15,878 bases of DNA from a bacterium (lineage in GTDB: Bacteria > CBDUZB01 > JAGLHV01). The position numbers and the translations under genes were made by a program. Shown here in pieces: positions 1-7,515 of this stretch (positions within the stretch are counted from its first letter, which is position 1; each line of letters opens with the position of its first letter). The stretch spans positions 1 through 15,878 of the forward strand of contig JAGLYT010000009.1 of the NCBI GenBank assembly GCA_023132075.1, in the 5' to 3' direction. The notes under the pieces are model-generated. The model was not told the DNA's origin. It was given only the letters and a program-made list of their open reading frames with translations, and ran no database searches.

Positions 1-226
1 TTCCGGAACCTTCATCAAATCTCCAATGAGCCAAATAATCATAAACTGGTTTTTGCAATTCAACATAACCGGTAGAACGAATAGCATTTGTGTTATCATA
101 GGTAACGCTGCTTTCCCAACTATTACCGTCGGAACCGATTGTCCATGTTGCTGCATCTCCTAAACTAAACAATAACGTTAAGATTATTACTGTTATTCCA
201 ATTGATTTTAATAGTTTAATATCCAT
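1..226 (-). CDS. Exported LamG-like protein, N-terminal fragment
   Basis: This is a 5' gene fragment reading leftward off the window edge; 75 codons are visible without a stop. Residues 1-26 form a signal peptide (short basic start, hydrophobic stretch, likely cut after GDAA). Residues 28-37 read WTIGSDGNSW, a motif that recurs right after the signal peptide of the exported protein at 11391-13259. Residues 67-75, AHWRFDEGSG, are the typical opening of a LamG/concanavalin A-like jelly-roll domain, which in known families binds carbohydrate or protein. The ATG at 226 is preceded by an AGAGGA ribosome binding site about 7 nt away. Promoter and leader lie at 227-375. The rest of the protein, including any C-terminal sorting domain, is outside the window. 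Gene reality is well supported; the LamG assignment rests on one short motif. Confidence 0.8.
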   Translation of the reverse strand, partial: MDIKLLKSIGITVIILTLLFSLGDAATWTIGSDGNSWESSVTYDNTNAIRSTGYVELQKPVYDYLAHWRFDEGSG

Positions 227-248
227 TTATATTTCCTCTTCTTTTATT

Positions 249-326
249 CCTGAATACGAAAGGGATACACATTCATAGAGATTTGTTTGCATTTGCCATT
301 ATTTATTCGAATTCGTTTCTGTCAGG
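249..326 (-). promoter_or_regulatory. Possible folded 5' leader of the LamG-like gene
   Basis: In the leader of the gene starting at 226, two distant segments can pair: 322-326 with 249-253 (CCTGA/TCAGG) and 312-316 with 256-260 (ACGAA/TTCGT), separated by a small asymmetric internal loop. The ribosome binding site follows the closing arm immediately. The pairing is short and could be chance in AT-rich DNA. No known riboswitch was recognised. Confidence 0.2.
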
Positions 327-346
327 CTATTTAGATAAGCACTAGT

Positions 347-375
347 AATATATCATTCTTTTTATCTTTTTTCAA
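347..375 (-). promoter_or_regulatory. Sigma70-type promoter for the LamG-like gene
   Basis: Reading leftward, a -35 TTGAAA (375-370) and a -10 TATATT (352-347) are separated by exactly 17 nt. The predicted transcription start is near 340, giving a leader of about 114 nt before the ATG at 226. This suggests that the gene at the left edge is transcribed separately from the upstream beta-helix operon. Confidence 0.55.
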
Positions 376-442
376 CCATTTTTTCATCATTTTCTCATAT
401 AATATGAATTCCGAATTTGCAGGTAGACAAGAGTATAGGAAT

Positions 443-477
443 AAAAATACCGGCACATTAGAATATTAGAGTACCGG
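443..477 (-). terminator. Possible hairpin terminator after the beta-helix operon
   Basis: On the minus strand CCGGTAC (477-471) can pair with GTGCCGG (456-450) with one wobble pair and a 14-nt loop, followed by TATTTTTATT. It lies about 90 nt after the stop codon at 565 and before the next promoter, the right place for the end of the operon. The stem is short, so the call is tentative. Confidence 0.35.
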
Positions 478-551
478 GATATCAAACTACCAGATCCAAA
501 GGACAGGGAACTAATTCATTTTTTAGTTATTAATTTAATCTTTAATTTTTC

Positions 552-572
552 AACTCTTCATTTCTTATTTTA
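552..572 (-). repeat. 3'-end repeat, copy 1, spanning the stop codon
   Basis: This 21-nt segment is identical, except for one base, to 2788-2808. In both places the stop codon falls at the same position inside the repeat, so similarity between the two genes' C-terminal coding ends continues about 13 nt past the stop. The third beta-helix gene (5145-7484) lacks this flank. Confidence 0.6.
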
Positions 573-2700
573 CCACACTTACTTTTCCTTTTTTCTCCCC
601 TTGCAGTGATTCAATATAATAAATATATATCCCGCTGGCTATATTTGATATATCCCATTCCTCTGAACCTCCGTCACTGATATTTTTATGCTCAATTGTT
701 TTTAGCAACGTTCCTGAAATTGTAAAAATCCTTAATATTGCTTCTTTCGGCAAATTAGAAAAATGTATTTTTGCTGGTTGACGTTTATTTCCTATCCATG
801 GGTTGGGATAAATTATAACTAAGTTGTCTTTTGTTAACGTAGTAGTAAAAGTATAATCTTCACTAATTCCCCAATTACCTTTTTCATCCATTGATTTTAT
901 CCGGAAATGATAACTTGTTTCAGGACTTAATCCCGTTAATGTTTGATGATGAAAAATTAGCAATGTTGTTTCTAAAGCGGTGCTTATTCCATAAGTTATG
1001 GTTCTCCCGTATTCGATTTGAGAAATAGCCGCTTTGTCTGTTTGCCAGGTTATTACTGCAGTTATAGAGGAGATATCAGTCACCCTAACATTACTAATAA
1101 CAGGTGGAGTTGTAATTGCGGAAGAGGTTCCTGTGGAAGTGATAAAAGAGTAAGGGGCACTTACTCCTATATTTCCCTTTGCATCTTTAGATTGTACTCT
1201 ATAATGATAAGTAGTATTGGCATTTAAGTTGATTAAATTTACATTATGGTCAAGGACAAAACCAGCATTTGAAAGGGACGAACCATAATTTGTGTTTATT
1301 CCATATTCTACCATAGAATCCGATGGTTCATTGGTTATCCAGGTTATTTTAGAACTGTTAGCAGTTATTTCTTTTGCCTGCACGGAAGATATAATAGGTG
1401 CCTGTAAATCTTCTCCGGAACTTAGAGATGCCTCAGTAGTATTTCCATAAGCCCCCATATTGATTCCGTTACCGTTAGGAGAAGGTTCATTGCTATAAGC
1501 AGAATCGGGGTTGCCGGCATCTATACAAAGAGAACTAATAGAGTCTGTTACCCAAGTAGAACCATTCCACCTTCCTTCAGTGCTTTTCAGGTGGAAATCG
1601 TGGTTTGTGAGGTCTGCAAACAGAGGCTCTATCGAAATATCACCTGTGCCGGATGGGGTACCGCTATTCCAAAAATTGTTATAACTCGATTGGATGTTTC
1701 CACTGAGAGCATTATTAACGAAGATGTTGTTTTCTGCATTAATAACATAATTTGAATTGTACAGACCAACACCACTATTTACTATCGTGTTTAAAGTGAT
1801 GGTTACTACGTATCCATAAGGGGCAGGCCCCTCTATAGCGATTCCCCAGCCACTATTATCATAAATAAAATTGTTTGTTATAACGTTGCCATCGCGTATA
1901 TTTTGTCCATAAATTCCTGCCTGGTTGTTATATATTGTATTGTTGCGATATATATTATTATCATTCCCAACATAAAACTTTAATCCATACTGGTTATGAT
2001 GGACGAGATTGTCTTCGATTAAATTGTTGTCACATCCACTATTAAATTCCAGGCCGCAGTGGGCATAATTATTACTAAATTCATTTCGCAGAAACTTGCT
2101 GTTAATTGTAAAAACATTACCCGCACCGGCATAATTATTCGTAAATATACAATCACTTACTGTCATATTATCTACAGTCCATCCTACCTCGTTACCCAGT
2201 GCATTCGTTTGCATCCCTCCTCGAAAATGCTCTGCTTTCACATACGAAACTATGACATTAGTGCACCTCATAAAATGTATTGCAATGCCTGCTGATATTG
2301 ATGCACCGTTGGGATCTGTTGCATAAATATGGAAATTACTGAGCTCTACATTTTCGATATCCTCTGCATAAATGGCTGCCATGCCCGGGGAGAAAACAGG
2401 TGGGAAACCATTATATACGAGTTCAGTTTTATCCATACCCTGTCCGCGGATGGCTACGTTATTTTTATATATAAGAATTGGAGCTTCGCCGGTTATATCA
2501 AATACGCCTGCTGCAAGTTCAACTATTCCTCCTTCCGCAGGAAGGGCATTTACAGCGGCTTGGATTGATTCCCCGGGGTTTACAATAGCGATTGCCGTTT
2601 CTACCCCAATAAACAACAGTATGGAATAGATGGTGAGGTTCATTCCTAAAAATATTCGAATGGTGATTTTGGTAAATCGTTTCAAAATGATATTTTTCAT
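565..2700 (-). CDS. Exported beta-helix protein with two FN3 domains and type A-like sorting tail
   Basis: This 711-residue protein starts at the ATG at 2700, with an AAGGAG site about 7 nt upstream. Residues 1-38 are a signal peptide with a long basic N-region. About residues 39-430 form a right-handed parallel beta-helix: a pectate-lyase-like opening (NPGESIQAAVNALPAEGG, then 'IRGQG') is followed by many Asn-rich PbH1-like rungs such as NNYAH, NLIEDN and NNIYRNNTIYNN. Two fibronectin type III-like domains follow (about 433-531 and 532-623; each with 'ITWxT...VEYG/IEYG...TxYHxR'). Residues 624-711 are a sorting-type C-terminal domain (IIYPNP...FTISGTLLKTI...ASGIYIYYI...KKGKVSVVK). In known type IX cargo such tails are recognised by PorV and the secretion machinery. 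It is probably the last gene of the operon, 100 nt after its neighbour. Substrate and any catalytic activity are unknown; I see no assignable active site. Confidence 0.9.
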   Translation of the reverse strand: MKNIILKRFTKITIRIFLGMNLTIYSILLFIGVETAIAIVNPGESIQAAVNALPAEGGIVELAAGVFDITGEAPILIYKNNVAIRGQGMDKTELVYNGFPPVFSPGMAAIYAEDIENVELSNFHIYATDPNGASISAGIAIHFMRCTNVIVSYVKAEHFRGGMQTNALGNEVGWTVDNMTVSDCIFTNNYAGAGNVFTINSKFLRNEFSNNYAHCGLEFNSGCDNNLIEDNLVHHNQYGLKFYVGNDNNIYRNNTIYNNQAGIYGQNIRDGNVITNNFIYDNSGWGIAIEGPAPYGYVVTITLNTIVNSGVGLYNSNYVINAENNIFVNNALSGNIQSSYNNFWNSGTPSGTGDISIEPLFADLTNHDFHLKSTEGRWNGSTWVTDSISSLCIDAGNPDSAYSNEPSPNGNGINMGAYGNTTEASLSSGEDLQAPIISSVQAKEITANSSKITWITNEPSDSMVEYGINTNYGSSLSNAGFVLDHNVNLINLNANTTYHYRVQSKDAKGNIGVSAPYSFITSTGTSSAITTPPVISNVRVTDISSITAVITWQTDKAAISQIEYGRTITYGISTALETTLLIFHHQTLTGLSPETSYHFRIKSMDEKGNWGISEDYTFTTTLTKDNLVIIYPNPWIGNKRQPAKIHFSNLPKEAILRIFTISGTLLKTIEHKNISDGGSEEWDISNIASGIYIYYIESLQGEKKGKVSVVK

Positions 2701-2787
2701 TTTATTCTCCTTTTATTAAAATGTAATAGTTCAATGATTAAATTTCTATTTTTTAAGCTTTTCACTTTTTTAATTTTGGAGATTATT

Positions 2788-2808
2788 AACTCTTCAGTTC
2801 TTATTTTA
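2788..2808 (-). repeat. 3'-end repeat, copy 2, spanning the stop codon
   Basis: Partner of 552-572, with one mismatch in 21 nt and the stop codon in register. It suggests that the tail-encoding segment was inherited or exchanged together with a short piece of downstream sequence. Confidence 0.6.
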
Positions 2809-5107
2809 TTATACTTATTTTCCCTTTTTTTTCTCCTTGTGAGGACGTAATGGAATAGATGTATGTTCCGCTGGCTATTCCCGATATATCCCATTTTCCT
2901 GAACCACCATTAATAATCTCATTATGCTGGATTGTTTTTACCAACAGACCTGATATGGTGTAAATTTTTATCATTGATTCCCTGGGTAAATTAGTAAAAT
3001 TTATCTCTTTGTATAAACTCTTACCTTTTATATAGGGGTTAGGATAAACAAAGACTTTATTAGAAGAGCCAAAACAAATTAATTGAAAATTAAGCGTAGT
3101 TATCTCATCTACGACTATTTTTGCTTGCTTTGATTGAGAAAAATATTTGTCTTTGGAAACTGTTACCATGCAGTTTCCGACTGGCAAAGACATCGTATAA
3201 TATCCTGTAGTGTCGGTTGTAGTGGTATAACCGTGGGCTACTATTGTTGCTTCTGCAACCGGTATTCCCGAGGTATCGGTGACTATACCGGAAACAACAC
3301 CTGTTTCCATTGGAAGAACAATTGTAACCGTATGTTGATAGATATTCGGTTCTGAGCGATACCAGGAGCTATCAGGATTTACAATTAGGGAATTATTATA
3401 TTCACCCTTTGCAGCGGTTATTTTATAACTATATTCCGAAGTTACTTCTGAACTGGTGCGTTTCTGAAACATCAAAGCAACAGTATGCCCCTCTTGCGGT
3501 AAAGGTGTATGTCCATTAGAATTTGTTGTTATCCGGGTAAAATCTTGTTTGTTGGGTAAAAGCATAGTATTGCCCCAGTCAGTGCGATTAATTATAGCGT
3601 TTATATCCAAAAACGATTCCACCGGTACTATATTGAGTGCAGGGGAATTAATATCGGTCAGATTTTCTATTGTAATAATAGCCTCTTGAATTGGATTACT
3701 ATTTTCATCTTGAACAAGGACATCAAGCCACACATAATCTCTAAACTCGCCTTTAGGAAATGACCAACGAATTGTTAAAACATCCATAGTTGTTTCGTTA
3801 TAAGTATTGATTGAATAAATAATCCCATTAAAGTTATTTAATTTCATAGCTATATCAGCAGGTTGATTATTACTAAACCTGGAATTAATAAACATACAAT
3901 TATCCGGATATCCTTCACTACTGCTCCCTACAAACTCCATTCCTCCCCAGGAAGATCCGGAAATATTACATCTCTCAAAAGTAACATTACGTGAATTCCA
4001 TAATAGTGTGTTACCTCCGTTGTTAATACTGGTAAAATTATATAGATAGCTATTATACATATAAAAAGTAAGAAAACCCGCACTACAGTTTTCAGCAACG
4101 GAATTAATTATTCTTTCGTATTGAGGGAAATGAGTATCTTTATATGAATCAGATCGTTGGAAATAAAACCCTGTATAATTTTCAATATTATAGGCGTAAT
4201 CGTTAATATGAGTAATGTATTTTGCCCGGGCACCTCCGGGATTAAATCCATTATGATGTCCGGCATTATCATGAATAATATTATCTTTTAATAAAGTATC
4301 GGTTCCTCTATTTATTATGTTCCATCCACCGAGAATAATTTCATTACCGATAATCGTGCTGCCGGAACCGATTTGGACATTATCGCTAAATATACTGTAA
4401 CCGTCATGTCCTATACAGTAATTATACGAAAAGTTGGTGTAGGTATAGACATCTTCACTAACACCGTCCCAGTTAGTTTCTTTATAGCTACAGTGGTAAC
4501 AGTCAATAAATTTGTTGTGTGTAATTGTTTTATGTAAGGAATAATAACTGCTAATTCCTACCGTATTGCTTTCAAAAAAGGTGCAGTTGTCAATTGTATC
4601 AGGGGTTTCATCATAAATGTATCTAATTTGGATATGTTTGAAATAAGTATTACTGGCGTTTAAATCATTATTATACCAGGATTCTATACTGGGACTGTTG
4701 TCAGTAATTGTAATATCGGTATTATTATCCATATCCCAACCGGTTATGTCGGTGTTATCAATAACTATAGAACCACCACTTCGCACTTCTATTACAATTG
4801 GAGAAGGTAATGCTTTTATTTTTAGCAAATCACAATCAGAATTATTTATATAAAGTGCACCTTCTGAGCCGGCTACATATACGGGTACTTTTAATAGCCA
4901 TTCTTTTGCCGATACTTGCTCTAATAAAGAGGGATCATTTAATGTTTGGTTGATTGTCGTTAGACTTTCCGCTCCATTACTTATCATTATTCTGGTTCCA
5001 TTATAAGTTACAGTTGCATTTACTACACTCGCACCGGTAAATAATAGAACAACAAGGTAGCAAAATAGTTTTGTTTTCCGTTTGTCCTTTCCAATAATTT
5101 TTTTCAT
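2801..5107 (-). CDS. Exported beta-helix protein with carboxypeptidase-regulatory-like and type A-like sorting domains
   Basis: This 768-residue protein starts at the ATG at 5107, preceded by AAAGGAGG about 11 nt away. Residues 1-31 are a signal peptide (cut likely after VNA). About residues 60-460 are beta-helix, with repeated Asn/Ser-rich turns (NCTFFESN, THNKFIDC, GNEIILGG, KDNIIHDN, FERCNISG). Residues 462-599 form an Ig-like module (opens DVLVQDENSNPIQEA, closes at PDSSWYR...TVTIVLP). Residues 600-680 are a carboxypeptidase-regulatory-like domain (SGIVTDTSGIPVAEATI...DTTGYYTMSLPVG). Residues 681-768 are the sorting-type tail (VFVYPNPY...IASGTYIYSI...KKGKISIIK). The last 190 residues or so are almost identical to those of the protein at 5145-7484, while the beta-helices differ. 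It is likely co-transcribed with its neighbours. Polysaccharide binding or modification is a guess from the fold. Confidence 0.9.
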   Translation of the reverse strand: MKKIIGKDKRKTKLFCYLVVLLFTGASVVNATVTYNGTRIMISNGAESLTTINQTLNDPSLLEQVSAKEWLLKVPVYVAGSEGALYINNSDCDLLKIKALPSPIVIEVRSGGSIVIDNTDITGWDMDNNTDITITDNSPSIESWYNNDLNASNTYFKHIQIRYIYDETPDTIDNCTFFESNTVGISSYYSLHKTITHNKFIDCYHCSYKETNWDGVSEDVYTYTNFSYNYCIGHDGYSIFSDNVQIGSGSTIIGNEIILGGWNIINRGTDTLLKDNIIHDNAGHHNGFNPGGARAKYITHINDYAYNIENYTGFYFQRSDSYKDTHFPQYERIINSVAENCSAGFLTFYMYNSYLYNFTSINNGGNTLLWNSRNVTFERCNISGSSWGGMEFVGSSSEGYPDNCMFINSRFSNNQPADIAMKLNNFNGIIYSINTYNETTMDVLTIRWSFPKGEFRDYVWLDVLVQDENSNPIQEAIITIENLTDINSPALNIVPVESFLDINAIINRTDWGNTMLLPNKQDFTRITTNSNGHTPLPQEGHTVALMFQKRTSSEVTSEYSYKITAAKGEYNNSLIVNPDSSWYRSEPNIYQHTVTIVLPMETGVVSGIVTDTSGIPVAEATIVAHGYTTTTDTTGYYTMSLPVGNCMVTVSKDKYFSQSKQAKIVVDEITTLNFQLICFGSSNKVFVYPNPYIKGKSLYKEINFTNLPRESMIKIYTISGLLVKTIQHNEIINGGSGKWDISGIASGTYIYSITSSQGEKKGKISIIK
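2820..3383 (-). repeat. Duplicated 3' cassette, copy 1
   Basis: About 564 bp at the 3' end of the gene at 2801-5107 is nearly identical to 5164-5727, at a constant offset of 2344 bp and with no indels seen by eye. I counted about a dozen mismatches in the first 480 bp or so, several of them silent. It encodes the end of the PDSSWYR module, the carboxypeptidase-regulatory-like domain and the sorting tail. Similarity falls sharply at the upstream border. Confidence 0.9.
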
Positions 5108-5144
5108 AGATTATTCCCCTCCTTTCTCTAATTATTTTTATAAA

Positions 5145-7484
5145 TTATTTAATTAGTGATACTTTCCCTTTTTTTTCTCCTTGTGAGGACGTAATGGAAT
5201 AGATGTATGTTCCGCTGGCTATTCCCGATATATCCAATTTTCTTGAACCACCATCAATAATCTCATTATGCTGGATTGTTTTTACCAACAGACCTGATAT
5301 GGTGTAAATTTTTATCGTTGATTCCCTGGGTAAATTAGTAAAATTTATCTCTTTGTATAAACTCTTACCTTTTATATAGGGGTTAGGATAAACAAAGACT
5401 TTATTAGAAGAGCCAAAACAAATTAATTGAAAATTAAGCGTAGTTATCTCATCTACGACTATTTTTGCTTGCTTTGATTGAGAAAAATATTTGTCTTTGG
5501 AAATTGTTACCATGCAGTTTCCGACCGGCAAAGACATCGTATAATATCCTGTAGTGTCGGTTGTAGTGGTACAACCGTGGGCTACTATTGTTGCTTCTGC
5601 AACCGGTATTCCCGAGGTGTCGGTAACTATTCCGGAAATAACACCTGTTTCCACCGGAAGAACAATTGTAACTGTATTTTGATAAGTATTTGGGTTTTCA
5701 CGATACCAGGAGCTATCAGGATTTACAGTTGTTGAGTTGCTGTAACCATCCTTTTCTGCCGTAATCGTCCACTCAAAATCATAAGTATTTGAAATAGTCT
5801 TTTTGAAATCCGCTATTGCTACGGTTGAAGAGGCATCTGAAGGAAGAGAAGTATGACCATCATCTCCAGAATAGGTATGTGCTATATCCTGCGTTGTGCC
5901 TGGAAATGGTTCATAGGTATAATTAAGGTTCTTTGCTTTCACTGCTGAATTATTTGATAGAAAAGAAATTTTAGCGCTGTTTACAGGGTTTCCTTTTGTA
6001 TCTACAACCAAAACATCAGCATAATAATAAAAGATAATCTCTCCGTCAAATGTTCCCGGATCTGTTTGGGCTTTTGTAATTAAAACATCATCTTTATTAG
6101 AATTGATGACATAAATCGTTCCCTCAAAATGATGATTGACCTCATAAGCAATCTCGGTTGTTAGCCACCATGTTGTTCTGCTATAAGTGCCTGTTATTGT
6201 GGGATTGATAAAAGTGACATCATCGCGTGCCCAGCTTCCATCATTTAATCTCGTTCCTAAACTTACGAATATTATCGGGCATTCAGAATTAGGTTTAATG
6301 TTTAAATTTGCATTAACAAACATTATATTATCTGAAGTATATAGTTCAACTGGGTATGATGGATCTTCAAATCCAAAGACTTCAATACCTATTCCTTCAA
6401 ATTCTGTTGCTGTAAAGTTCTCAACAAGAATATTACGCTGATGACCGCCAACTGTTAATGCCCTACCTGTCGCATTCTTGACCAGATTATCTTTGATAAT
6501 CAGGTTTTCATCTAGCTCGGTACTTGGGCAATAGATGGCATTTGTATACATTGCCCACGAGTCATCAGTATCGTGAATATAATTACCTATAATCTCACTA
6601 TTATCCATAGTTAATTCTATGCCATTATGAACATATCCTCGGGGACCTATTTCATTATAATTTACTTTACAATTACCACTGCTAGTTAGATAAGCTCCTA
6701 TTTTTATTCCTGTATATGAAGCAGCCCAAATTTTATTATGATGCACATTTATATAACTGATGTGTCCTGTTGGCCAATCACTGAATGCAATTCCGCTGCC
6801 GATAGCGTTTTGATGTTGAAAGTTTTCATCTGCATAAATAGTGTTGTATGAGATTTCTATGTCAGTATGCGATCCTCCTGCAGCCGCGATGCCTTCTTTG
6901 TACGTTGTGTGGATTTCATTGTTGTATATAATTGAATGACTACCTGCGTTTGAATGGAAATATATACCACGTGCTCCATCTGTTTGTATATAATTATTTG
7001 AAATAGTTAAACCTTCGGCATAGCTATTATAGGCTGCATAAACTCCAGTACAAGTATAAGCACTGATGTTGAATCCTGTTATCGTGATATTGTCTTTATC
7101 AATATAAAAAACTCCGTTGTCCTCCCAGAGACTGGTATGGGTTACCGTCGGCATTCCCTCACCAAGGAATGTTATAGGGTTATCGGCAGTTCCCGAATTA
7201 ATTGGTTTAACTTGTTCATTATAGGTTCCACTCTGAACTTTGCAAGTATCACCGGCAACCATTATGTTAGCGGCGTGTTGAATAGTTGCCCATGCATGGT
7301 CAAGAGAAAGGCCTGTATCACTATTATTTCCATCTCTTTTCACATAATAGGTGGTTGCATTTAGTATATTAACAAAGAGCAACATAAAATAAATAACGAA
7401 ACTTATTAAAAATAAGTTTTTGATGGAATTTGTTTTGAAAAAGTTTTGGTAAAACGATTTAAAGTCAATATTTTCTTTTTTCAT
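5145..7484 (-). CDS. Exported beta-helix protein (DUF1565-like start) with type A-like sorting tail
   Basis: This 779-residue protein starts at the ATG at 7484, with an AAAGGAGG site upstream. Residues 1-43 are a signal peptide with an unusually long N-region. The mature protein opens with YYVKRDGNNSDTGLSLDHAW and 'ATIQHAA', the hallmark of DUF1565/pectate-lyase-like beta-helices, and continues as PbH1-type rungs to about residue 485 (ISNNYIQ, YNNEIHTT, SYNTIYAD, HHNKIWA, YNEIG, GNYIHD). Residues 490-610 are an Ig-like module ending PDSSWYR...TVTIVLP. Residues 611-691 are carboxypeptidase-regulatory-like, and 692-779 are the sorting-type tail. The C-terminal quarter is nearly identical to the next gene downstream. 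It lies 31 nt after the PorV-like gene and 37 nt before the next, so all are probably on one transcript. No catalytic residues could be assigned; it could be a lyase, epimerase or adhesin. Confidence 0.9.
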   Translation of the reverse strand: MKKENIDFKSFYQNFFKTNSIKNLFLISFVIYFMLLFVNILNATTYYVKRDGNNSDTGLSLDHAWATIQHAANIMVAGDTCKVQSGTYNEQVKPINSGTADNPITFLGEGMPTVTHTSLWEDNGVFYIDKDNITITGFNISAYTCTGVYAAYNSYAEGLTISNNYIQTDGARGIYFHSNAGSHSIIYNNEIHTTYKEGIAAAGGSHTDIEISYNTIYADENFQHQNAIGSGIAFSDWPTGHISYINVHHNKIWAASYTGIKIGAYLTSSGNCKVNYNEIGPRGYVHNGIELTMDNSEIIGNYIHDTDDSWAMYTNAIYCPSTELDENLIIKDNLVKNATGRALTVGGHQRNILVENFTATEFEGIGIEVFGFEDPSYPVELYTSDNIMFVNANLNIKPNSECPIIFVSLGTRLNDGSWARDDVTFINPTITGTYSRTTWWLTTEIAYEVNHHFEGTIYVINSNKDDVLITKAQTDPGTFDGEIIFYYYADVLVVDTKGNPVNSAKISFLSNNSAVKAKNLNYTYEPFPGTTQDIAHTYSGDDGHTSLPSDASSTVAIADFKKTISNTYDFEWTITAEKDGYSNSTTVNPDSSWYRENPNTYQNTVTIVLPVETGVISGIVTDTSGIPVAEATIVAHGCTTTTDTTGYYTMSLPVGNCMVTISKDKYFSQSKQAKIVVDEITTLNFQLICFGSSNKVFVYPNPYIKGKSLYKEINFTNLPRESTIKIYTISGLLVKTIQHNEIIDGGSRKLDISGIASGTYIYSITSSQGEKKGKVSLIK
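5164..5727 (-). repeat. Duplicated 3' cassette, copy 2
   Basis: Partner of 2820-3383. Immediately beyond the stop codon the two loci differ, and upstream of the PDSSWYR codons only protein-level resemblance remains. The high nucleotide identity limited to one cassette implies recent duplication or gene conversion. Confidence 0.9.
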
Positions 7485-7515
7485 ACAAAATACCTCCTTT
7501 TTCCAAATCCCAAAT

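Larger units (their letters stand above)
227..564. other. Intergenic region, 338 bp, no gene seen
   Basis: This gap holds a possible hairpin terminator for the upstream minus-strand operon (443-477), a good sigma70-type promoter (347-375) and a leader of about 110 nt for the gene starting at 226. No open frame with a ribosome binding site and plausible protein was found on either strand. Confidence 0.6.

Noticed and set aside
507-545. GGGAACT near 506 as a third sigma-E-like promoter
   Set aside because: No GTCTAA-like element follows at 14-16 nt, and it would point into the end of a minus-strand gene.
2697-2894. 65-codon minus-strand frame across the gap between two cargo genes
   Set aside because: It overlaps the conserved sorting-tail codons of the gene at 2801-5107 in another frame and is not repeated in the duplicated copy; no domain is visible.
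5478-5735. Plus-strand frame with a near-identical partner at 3134-3355
   Set aside because: The similarity is only the antisense image of the duplicated tail cassette, not an independent repeated gene.
565-7484. Asn-rich periodic segments in the beta-helix genes as DNA tandem repeats or CRISPR-like arrays
   Set aside because: The periodicity is at the protein level (beta-helix rungs); nucleotide units are not conserved and there are no spacers of constant length.
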